From assembly GCA_016721195.1 (NCBI GenBank), contig JADKIO010000008.1, positions 186,001 through 250,000 on the forward strand: a stretch of 64,000 nucleotides of DNA, written 5' to 3'. Source of the DNA: Candidatus Geothrix skivensis. GTDB taxonomy: Bacteria > Acidobacteriota > Holophagae > Holophagales > Holophagaceae. The translations under genes and the position numbers were made by a program. The notes below the pieces were generated by a model that saw only the letters and a list, made by a program, of their open reading frames with translations, had not been told where the DNA came from and made no database searches. This document shows positions 58,238 through 64,000 of this stretch, one piece after another (within the stretch, counting starts at the first letter, position 1; the number at the start of each line of letters is the position of its first letter).

Positions 58238-58777
58238 CTAGTGGGCCACGGCCTCGCCAGGGATGGGTTCGACAGGATGCAGGTGCTCGCCGGCCATGGT
58301 GAACACGGCCTTGGGCTCGGCGGGCCTCTGGTCGTTCACGCCATGGTTCGCCCGGAAGCGCTCCACGCCGGGATCGGGGTTCTGGGCCAGGTCCGCCAGG
58401 GACACCGAGCGCAGCCGGGCCAGGATCTGGTCCAGGGTCTCCTGCCAGAACTCGTGCAGCATGCAGGGCGTGCTGGCGGTGCAGCCCAGCAGGCCCATCA
58501 GGCAGCGTTTCCGCCAGGCCACGCCATCGATGGCATCGGACAGGTCCTCCAGGGTGATCTCGGTGGAGGGACGCGCCAGCACGACCCCCCCGTGGTGCCC
58601 CCGGCGGGCCACCACCAGGCCCTTCTTGGCCAGCTTGTGGATGAGCTTGGACAGGTAGGAGCGGGGGATGCCGGTGTACTCCGCCACTTCCTCGACCAGC
58701 ACCGGATGCCCGCCGGGCTCCTGCAGGCACCGCAGTGCCCGAACCGCATAACCCGTGGTCTGAGAAAGCGGAAGCAT
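58238..58777 (-). CDS. Rrf2-family regulator with Cys triad (paralogue 2)
   Basis: 179 residues from ATG 58777, six bases after GGAGG. Same plan as the neighbour: LSQTTGYAVRALRCLQE, RSYLSKLIHKLAKKGLV, RGHHGGVVL, and Cys92/99/105 in CLMGLLGCTASTPC at identical positions. The C-terminus is different, acidic and neutral instead of Lys-rich. The pair probably arose by an inverted duplication; they face each other across a shared hairpin. Fe-S sensing is inferred from the cysteines. Confidence 0.87.
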   Translation of the reverse strand: MLPLSQTTGYAVRALRCLQEPGGHPVLVEEVAEYTGIPRSYLSKLIHKLAKKGLVVARRGHHGGVVLARPSTEITLEDLSDAIDGVAWRKRCLMGLLGCTASTPCMLHEFWQETLDQILARLRSVSLADLAQNPDPGVERFRANHGVNDQRPAEPKAVFTMAGEHLHPVEPIPGEAVAH

Positions 58778-59100
58778 CGAGACCTCCATGAAAGCCCATG
58801 TTAGAGCAGGCCTTGGAAATGATGATGATCCGGTAATTTATTGCGTCAAGGCCCTCAGTGACTTAAATCACCAAGGGGGATGGATATCTGTTCGGCGACT
58901 GGACATGCCCACAAAAATGACGGCTTTTTCTCGGTGGATGCCAAGCTCTCCCAAGGAATGCCCTGAGGCCGTCCAGGCCTTCCAGGCTTTCAGCAGCCCT
59001 GGGGTTCACTAACCCCGGGGGCTAGGATTTGCCGCGGTAAATTCGATGGCGCCCCTCCGGGGGACGCCATCAAATCCGGGCCAACCCTGGCGGTTGGTGG
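58778..59100. other. 323-base non-coding stretch
   Basis: No convincing gene. It holds the upstream region of the second Rrf2 gene, including a -35-like TTGACG on the minus strand (58844-58849) and a near-palindrome GTGACTTAAATCAC (58858-58871, 12 of 14 positions symmetric), which may be an operator. Near the right end are stacked hairpins: GGGGTT/AACCCC at about 58992-59007, GATGGCG/CGCCATC at 59045-59071 and CCAAC/GTTGG close to 59080-59097. The middle one may terminate the helix-hairpin-helix gene. Confidence 0.5.
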
Positions 59101-59568
59101 CTACTTGGCCGGCGCCTTCACGGCATCGGCCACGACACGATCCTTCAGGGTGCTGTAGGTGGCCTGGGAGATGAGCCCGCGGGTGACCAGCTCCGCCTTG
59201 GTCTTGAAGGGCCGGGCCGCGACGATCCTGGCGGCAAGGTCCGCATCCATGCCCAGCATGAAGCCGATCTGCTCCTTGGTGGCACTGTTGAGCTTCACCG
59301 GCTTCAGCTTGCCCTTGGTCCGGGGCAGGACGGCCTCCGGCTTGGCGGCCGCCTTCGGGGCCGGTGCAGAGGCCTTCGGGGCCTGGGCGGGGGCCTTCGG
59401 CCTGGGAGCGGTGGTCGCCTTCCCATCGGCGGCCGCTGGGGGTGTGACCGCCTTGGGGGTGGGCGCGCCCTGTTTGGTCGGCGCCGGTTCCTGGGCCCTC
59501 AGGGCTGGCAGCGGGGCCATGGCGAGCAGGAGGGCTGCGAAGAGGGGGGAGTGGCGTCGAATGGTCAT
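59101..59568 (-). CDS. Exported helix-hairpin-helix (ComEA-like) protein
   Basis: 155 residues from ATG 59568. Signal peptide ends near LPALRAQ. A long Pro/Ala/Lys-rich linker (about 27-90, APAPKAAAKPEA-type) leads to a helix-hairpin-helix domain (VKLNSATKEQIGFMLGMDAD and AARIVAARPFKTKAELV) as in ComEA, which binds double-stranded DNA during uptake. Here the domain is alone and no other competence genes are near, so DNA uptake is only a possibility. Confidence 0.8.
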   Translation of the reverse strand: MTIRRHSPLFAALLLAMAPLPALRAQEPAPTKQGAPTPKAVTPPAAADGKATTAPRPKAPAQAPKASAPAPKAAAKPEAVLPRTKGKLKPVKLNSATKEQIGFMLGMDADLAARIVAARPFKTKAELVTRGLISQATYSTLKDRVVADAVKAPAK

Positions 59569-59621
59569 GAGGGCCTCGAAGGAATGGGCAGGCCGGGTAG
59601 ACCTGGAAGAAGCAGGATACA

Positions 59622-59656
59622 AAGAAACAGCCCGGATACGGTCACGCATCCGGGCT
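59622..59656 (-). terminator. Terminator of the cytochrome operon
   Basis: On the minus strand AGCCCGGAT and ATCCGGGCT form a 9-bp stem followed by a T-rich GTTTCTTTG. It is about 50 bases after the decaheme cytochrome stop; a second GC hairpin (59668-59697) lies between. It separates the cytochrome cluster from the helix-hairpin-helix gene. Confidence 0.78.
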
Positions 59657-59703
59657 GTGCTTAGTGGGAGGAGGTGCGGGTCACCCCGCGCCTCCTCGGG
59701 CCA

Positions 59704-62400
59704 TCACTTGTGGACCTTGACGGGATCGAAGTCCGCACCACTGCGGTGGCAGGCGGCGCAGGACTCACCGGCTGTGGCCAGGGCGCTGCGGGCAACCCGG
59801 ATCTGGCCGCCGTTCAGCTTCATGTGAGCCTGAGCAGGGGCGCTGTCATGGCAGCTGAAGCAGGTGGCGGTGAACGGGCTGATCATGAGGTCCGTCGCAT
59901 TGGAGGTGGCCAGAGCGGCCTTCGCCAGGGCGGGGGTGGTGTTGCCGGCCACATTGATGGCCTGGTCACGGGTGGCCAGCAGGGCGCCCGAAGTCGGGAC
60001 GTTGTAGCCGTTGTAGGTGTGGCACATCTGGCAGTTGTTCAGGATCCCCGGGAAACCGATCCGGGCGCCGTCGATCACGTTCAGGGCACCGGGGAGGCGG
60101 TTTCGCACGATCTGGATCGGGGAGGTCCTGTCCTTGCCGGCGTGGAGGCCGTGGATCATGTCCTTCATGTTGTTGCTGGTCTGGGGGAAGAGCAGGCCCA
60201 CGTTCACGTTGCCGGCCGTCACCGGGTTGGTGGCGAAGCTGACGCCGGTCCACTTGGTGAGGCTTTCCTTGTCGTTGGCCGTGAAGAGGTTCGCATTGTA
60301 GTAGGTGGACAGCTCGGCATCGGCGATGCCCTTGCCGCTGGTCACCAGGCCGGGCAGGTGGCACTGGAGGCAGATGTTGATGTCATAGACGCGGTTGCCA
60401 CCATGGCCTTCGAACCACTCGTGGCAGCTCATGCACTTGTTGTTGTCCACGGCCACGCGGCGGGCGGTTTCACCCGTGAGGGTCTTCGTCACGGAGATGG
60501 AATGACGGGCCGCCGCGATGGTGTCCTTGGTGGCGTCGATCACGCCATCGTTGTCGGAATCCCAGGTGCCGGCATTCTGGGTGAAGTAGCCCTGGAGGCC
60601 CACGGTGCGAAGCTTGGCGCCGGCGGGGAAGATGCGGCCCGCACCGACGATCGTGGCGGTGTAGTAGCCGCTGGCATCAGGAGCGGAGAGGGTGCCGTCC
60701 GAGAGGGTCTTGGTGGTGTCCAGCAGGGCCGCGATGGAGACGCTGCGGGGCTGGTAGTTGGAAGACGAGGGGGCGCCATCGGCGGTCAACAGGTTGTTGA
60801 AATCGGCCGGGGCGGCGATGCCTTCCTGCTGCATGGCCCAGGCCAGCTGGAAGCTGGGGGAGCCGGTGAAGCCGGTCAGGGGGTTGGCCATGGGAGTGGT
60901 GGCAGCCGAGAAGACGACGGGTGCCGTGACACCATCCTTCTCCCCCATGATGCGGAACTTGATGACCACGTTCTGGGCGACGCCGGCCACGGGAGCGGCC
61001 TGGGTTGCGGAAGAAATTTCATAGGTGAAGTTCGTCAGGCCCTTCGAGACCACGGGATTGTGGGTGGTCTTGTTCAGGGTGTAGTGGTAGACGGGGATGG
61101 TGGCGGCGGTGTGGCAGCCGGCGCAGGCCACGTCGGAGGACTGGGCGGGGATGGCGGCGGCGCCACCGTGGGTGGTCGTGAAGTCCGTGCTGTCGTGGCA
61201 GGCGCCACAGGCCAGGCGCGAGGGCTTGGTCTTCCAGTTGGTGGACTGGGCCCCGCCATCGTGGCACTTGATGCACATGCGCACGCCCTTGTCGATCATC
61301 GAGTAGCCGAGCTTGTCGAAGAGGACATTGGCGTAGTTGTAGCCGGTGTTGCTCAGTTCAGTGCCCATGTGGATGCGGTGGGCCATGATCGGCATGTCGC
61401 CCTGGGCCATGCCCTTGATCTTGTTGGTGCTGCCGGTGTAGGTGGTGGTGGTGCCGGCCGCGGCTTCGGCATAGCCGTACTTGCGCTGGTCGGTGTGGCA
61501 CACCACGCAGTAGCGGGTCTCCACGCGACCGCCGCCATGGAAGGCGAGCTTGGAGTGGCACTCGTTGCAGTTGACGATCTTGACGACGTCGCGGTTGTCC
61601 ACGCCCGCGGCGATGGGCAGGCCGGTGGCGGGAATGAAGTCATAGATCTGGTTGACGGGATAGTTCATGGCCACGCCCGTGGCCGAGGTGACGCCATTGG
61701 GGGTGTTGCTCCCGGTGCCGCGGGCATTGCCCGAGAACTGGACATCGAGACGATGTACCAGGTTCGGGGCGTAGGTCACATCGCCCAGGTCGGCCTTGTT
61801 GTTGGGGAGCGTGAGGGTCAGGCCATCCAGGAAGGCCTGCATGGTGGTGATGTCGCGGTAGAAGGTGTAGACGTAGGTGCCGTCGCCGTTGTCCACCAGG
61901 GTGCCGGTGTTGTCGGTGGTCGGTCTGCTCGCCGTGGCGGCCGTGATGGCGCCGGTGGAGGCGTTCTTGGTGGGGACGGTGCTGACGATGTAGCTCACCC
62001 ACTTGCTGGGGGCCTTGGTGACGGCGTCCTCAGGCACCAGCTTCGCGATGGCGAAGGCGAGGTTGGGGTAGCTGGGCAGGGTGGCCGTGGAGCTCTGGGA
62101 GGTGAAGCCGCCCAGGCCCTTGATGCCGTTGCCGGCGAGGTCAGCGATCTTGAAGGAGACCACGGGCTTGCCGGCCGTGATCGCCACGCCGGAGACGGTG
62201 ACGGTGGGCTGCAGGTCGGCCCACTGCTCCGGCGTGAGGATGGCGGCATTGACGGCAGGGGCGGAGCCGTTGGTGCCATTGGTGCCATTGGTGCCGTTGG
62301 TGCCGTTCTGGCCGGCCTTCCCGTTGCAACCGATCAGCACGAGTGCGATCGCTGCGGAGGCGATGAGCCCGCAGAGCTGTTTCAGAGGGCGATGCTTCAT
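59704..62400 (-). CDS. Decaheme c-type cytochrome lipoprotein, OmcA/MtrC family
   Basis: Probable cell-surface terminal reductase for extracellular electron transfer. 898 residues from ATG 62400 (GGAG upstream). Lipobox VLIGC, Cys25, then a short collagen-like GTN repeat (33-45). Ten CXXCH motifs: CNECH, CVVCH, CIKCH, CGACH, CAGCH, then after a beta domain CMSCH, CLQCH, CQMCH, CFSCH, CAACH, giving the 5+5 pentaheme arrangement split by beta-barrel domains seen in MtrC/OmcA. Longer than Shewanella OmcA. Last gene of a cytochrome cluster on the minus strand. Confidence 0.95.
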   Translation of the reverse strand: MKHRPLKQLCGLIASAAIALVLIGCNGKAGQNGTNGTNGTNGTNGSAPAVNAAILTPEQWADLQPTVTVSGVAITAGKPVVSFKIADLAGNGIKGLGGFTSQSSTATLPSYPNLAFAIAKLVPEDAVTKAPSKWVSYIVSTVPTKNASTGAITAATASRPTTDNTGTLVDNGDGTYVYTFYRDITTMQAFLDGLTLTLPNNKADLGDVTYAPNLVHRLDVQFSGNARGTGSNTPNGVTSATGVAMNYPVNQIYDFIPATGLPIAAGVDNRDVVKIVNCNECHSKLAFHGGGRVETRYCVVCHTDQRKYGYAEAAAGTTTTYTGSTNKIKGMAQGDMPIMAHRIHMGTELSNTGYNYANVLFDKLGYSMIDKGVRMCIKCHDGGAQSTNWKTKPSRLACGACHDSTDFTTTHGGAAAIPAQSSDVACAGCHTAATIPVYHYTLNKTTHNPVVSKGLTNFTYEISSATQAAPVAGVAQNVVIKFRIMGEKDGVTAPVVFSAATTPMANPLTGFTGSPSFQLAWAMQQEGIAAPADFNNLLTADGAPSSSNYQPRSVSIAALLDTTKTLSDGTLSAPDASGYYTATIVGAGRIFPAGAKLRTVGLQGYFTQNAGTWDSDNDGVIDATKDTIAAARHSISVTKTLTGETARRVAVDNNKCMSCHEWFEGHGGNRVYDINICLQCHLPGLVTSGKGIADAELSTYYNANLFTANDKESLTKWTGVSFATNPVTAGNVNVGLLFPQTSNNMKDMIHGLHAGKDRTSPIQIVRNRLPGALNVIDGARIGFPGILNNCQMCHTYNGYNVPTSGALLATRDQAINVAGNTTPALAKAALATSNATDLMISPFTATCFSCHDSAPAQAHMKLNGGQIRVARSALATAGESCAACHRSGADFDPVKVHK

Positions 62401-62541
62401 ATTCCATTCTCCATGCAAGTTGGTGAAGCGATTGAGGACAGGGTTCGGTGAGGGTGTTCGGTCAGCCAGATAGCCACCTCCTGCGTGATGTCATGGCCAG
62501 CGGGGTGAGAGCGCATTCAAGCGGCACGATGGGGCCGGCAG

Positions 62542-63177
62542 CTAGAACTTCTGGCTGTGGCACATGGTGTCGTTGTAGCACCCGGGGGCCGTCCCGGCCG
62601 GCGGGGTGGTGAGGGGCTTCAGGGTGGAGTTGGCACCGGCCGCGTGGCACTTGAAGCACTCGGGGGCGTTGTTGATGTTGGTGGCCGTGTGGGTGGGCGC
62701 CGAACCGGCAGCGCCGATCCAGGGCTTGGCGGGGTGGGGAGCCTTGGTGTGGCACGCCTTGCAGGAGACGTTGGCAAGGCCGCCCTGGTAGTCGGCCCCG
62801 TGGCACTTGGCGCAGTGGGCGAAGCCAGCCATGGCCGTGGGTACCGTGCTGGGCGCGAGCTGCGCAGCCTGCCGACCATGCTGGAGGTAGCCGGCAAAAC
62901 TGGTGGGATGCGGTACTTCCGTGTGGCAGGTGAAGCAGCTCACCTTGGAGATGCCGCCGGCGAGGGCGGGATCCGAGGTGGAGCCGTGGCAGTTCCGGCA
63001 CTGTTCCGGCGCCTTGGCGTAGTCGGCATAGTGGACCTGCATCCAGTTCGCCGGGTGCTCGCCCTTGACCGGGCTGAAGGGCGCCGCCGCGCCGGACTTG
63101 GCTCCGGAGCAGCCCCAGGCCAGCAGCGTGAGGGCCAGCGCGAAACAGCTACCCGCCATCCATTTCAGTTTGCTCAT
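62542..63177 (-). CDS. Multiheme c-type cytochrome lipoprotein (five CXXCH plus one CX5CH)
   Basis: 211 residues. Lipoprotein signal with LLAWGC (Cys23). Canonical heme motifs: CRNCH, CFTCH, CAKCH, CKACH, CFKCH; near the C-terminus CYNDTMCH has five residues between the cysteines and could be a variant heme site or simply a Cys pair. Extra His residues (HPANW, HPTSF, HPAKPW) would supply distal ligands. Likely periplasmic or outer-membrane electron carrier serving the decaheme protein. 141 bases separate it from the decaheme gene. Confidence 0.88.
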   Translation of the reverse strand: MSKLKWMAGSCFALALTLLAWGCSGAKSGAAAPFSPVKGEHPANWMQVHYADYAKAPEQCRNCHGSTSDPALAGGISKVSCFTCHTEVPHPTSFAGYLQHGRQAAQLAPSTVPTAMAGFAHCAKCHGADYQGGLANVSCKACHTKAPHPAKPWIGAAGSAPTHTATNINNAPECFKCHAAGANSTLKPLTTPPAGTAPGCYNDTMCHSQKF

Positions 63178-63205
63178 GGTGTTCCCCTTCGGACTCAGCG
63201 GATGA

Positions 63206-63679
63206 CTACCGGTGACAAGTGCGGCACTTGTCGTTGTTGGCTCGGCCGTGGCAGCTGTAGCAGCTCGACGGGTCCAGCTTGCCTTCGATCTTGTGGAGGG
63301 TGAGGAAGTCCCCCCGGTGCGGCGCCATGCGATCCGGGCTGCCGCTCAGCTTGATGGCCGGCTTCATGGGCACCTTCCCGCCGTGGCAGTCCACGCAGAA
63401 GGACTGGGCGTGGCAGGTGGCGCAGGTGTTCGCGTCCTGGTTCGCCTGGGCCTTGTGGTTCTTCACGAAGGTCGGCGTGTGGTCGAAGGTCGCGTAGGGC
63501 TTCAGGGCCCCCTTGGACACGTCGTTGGTGTGGCATTCGGAGCAGGAGGGCTTGCCGGCTCCCAGTCCCTCGGGATGGGTCGCAGCAAAGCTCGCCTCTG
63601 GAGAGACCAGGCCGCATGCCATCAGCATGCCAAGGCCCAGCACCATGCCTAGAACTTGGAGAATCGTCTTGCGGGCCAT
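63206..63679 (-). CDS. Pentaheme c-type cytochrome
   Basis: 157 residues. Export signal MARKTILQVLGMVLGLGMLM followed by either a lipobox Cys22 or cleavage at ASFA. Five CXXCH motifs: CSECH, CATCH, CVDCH, CYSCH and CRTCH at the extreme C-terminus. His residues in HTPTFVKNHK and APHRGDFLTLHK can act as distal ligands. Its start overlaps the barrel gene stop (TAATG), so the carrier and barrel are co-translated, as expected of a periplasmic donor for an outer-membrane conduit. Confidence 0.9.
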   Translation of the reverse strand: MARKTILQVLGMVLGLGMLMACGLVSPEASFAATHPEGLGAGKPSCSECHTNDVSKGALKPYATFDHTPTFVKNHKAQANQDANTCATCHAQSFCVDCHGGKVPMKPAIKLSGSPDRMAPHRGDFLTLHKIEGKLDPSSCYSCHGRANNDKCRTCHR

Positions 63680-64000
63680 TACTTGCCTCCCTTCTTGGCG
63701 GTGCCAAACCGGTACTCGGCCCTCAGCAGCGCTCGCGTTTCATGCACGGCCTGGGCGGAGGTCCCGTAGCTCAGGTCTCCGGACAGCTTCACATTCGAAG
63801 TGGCCTGGAAGCCCAGGGAACCGATCGCTTCATACACCTTGCGAACCCCGGCCAGGTACGGATTCCCGTCCTCGAAGCGCTGGATGATCCCATCCAGGCT
63901 CGCCGTGAACCGGCCCTTGGTGACCATGGTCCAGATCCGGCCTTCCTTGTAGCTGAGGCTCTTGTAGGGGGCGGCGGGATCCACGAACCGGATGGCCGAT
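63679..64000 (-). CDS. C-terminal part of an outer-membrane beta-barrel protein (MtrB/PioB-like by context)
   Basis: The frame is open across the right edge, so only the last 106 residues are visible. They show alternating strands (WTMVTKGRFTASLDGI, NVKLSGDLSYGTS) and a final strand RALLRAEYRF, typical of a barrel end, with a short basic tail. Location directly before two small multiheme cytochromes and a decaheme lipoprotein suggests the porin sheath of an electron conduit. The N-terminal CXXC-type features of MtrB cannot be seen. Confidence 0.6.
   Translation of the reverse strand, partial: SAIRFVDPAAPYKSLSYKEGRIWTMVTKGRFTASLDGIIQRFEDGNPYLAGVRKVYEAIGSLGFQATSNVKLSGDLSYGTSAQAVHETRALLRAEYRFGTAKKGGK

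Noticed and set aside
58788..59012. 74-codon plus-strand frame in the gap after the Rrf2 pair
   Set aside because: No RBS, no recognisable features and overlaps the likely promoter of the minus-strand Rrf2 gene.

Overview
The window is about 64 kb of GC-rich, gene-dense bacterial chromosome. It reads as an anaerobic, metal-respiring Acidobacteriota of the Holophagae/Geothrix type. This is inferred from gene content: a decaheme OmcA/MtrC-type lipoprotein beside small multiheme cytochromes and an outer-membrane barrel, a long NifJ pyruvate:ferredoxin oxidoreductase, an Nfn-type transhydrogenase and a large CarboxypepD_reg-type TonB receptor. No rRNA or tRNA gene was seen and no species is claimed.

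Layout. 1-14.7 kb: the 3' part of dxs, a secreted propeller-like protein, a UshA-type nucleotidase, a serine hydrolase, a ThiF/MoeB-like E1 enzyme, RdgB, a four-gene cluster ending in a LolD/MacB-type ABC transporter, an EamA transporter, a cupin, an M23 peptidase, LpxD and a small unknown protein. 14.7-20.5 kb: mtnP, then divergently a cobalamin riboswitch and a btuB-btuF-btuC-btuD operon. 20.5-29.1 kb: a cation:proton antiporter, a glycosyltransferase, a pseudo-receiver protein with a hybrid histidine kinase, recA and an unknown cytoplasmic protein. 29.2-42.9 kb: a locus read here as an extracellular cyanophycin or isoaspartyl-peptide utilisation system. It has two exported S51 (cyanophycinase-family) peptidases, a lipoprotein, an OPT oligopeptide transporter, an isoaspartyl dipeptidase and a DUF3857 protein on the minus strand. 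Divergently there are a TonB receptor, an Ig-like lipoprotein and an RpiR-type regulator. 43-47.2 kb: moaA, an extreme G-rich tract, and a class II DAHP synthase/pheA operon preceded by a Tyr/Phe-rich leader peptide and attenuator. 47.3-58.8 kb: a CHASE hybrid kinase whose 3' end runs into an IS21-like terminal remnant, a hemerythrin-NfnA-NfnB fusion, nifJ, a dihydroorotate-dehydrogenase-like gene and two paralogous cysteine-bearing Rrf2 regulators. 59-64 kb: a helix-hairpin-helix protein and the extracellular electron-transfer cluster, cut by the right edge.

How the genes fit together. NifJ makes reduced ferredoxin from pyruvate. The Nfn fusion would exchange electrons between ferredoxin, NADH and NADPH, and its hemerythrin domain suggests an oxygen or nitric-oxide sensing or protecting role. 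The paired Rrf2 proteins are plausible redox regulators of this segment. The decaheme lipoprotein, two small multiheme cytochromes and the barrel protein would pass respiratory electrons out of the cell. The S51/IadA/OPT locus would supply arginine and aspartate as carbon, nitrogen and energy. Start codons were chosen from ribosome-binding sites and family N-termini, so several differ from the longest open frame. All function calls come from motif reading without database searches.
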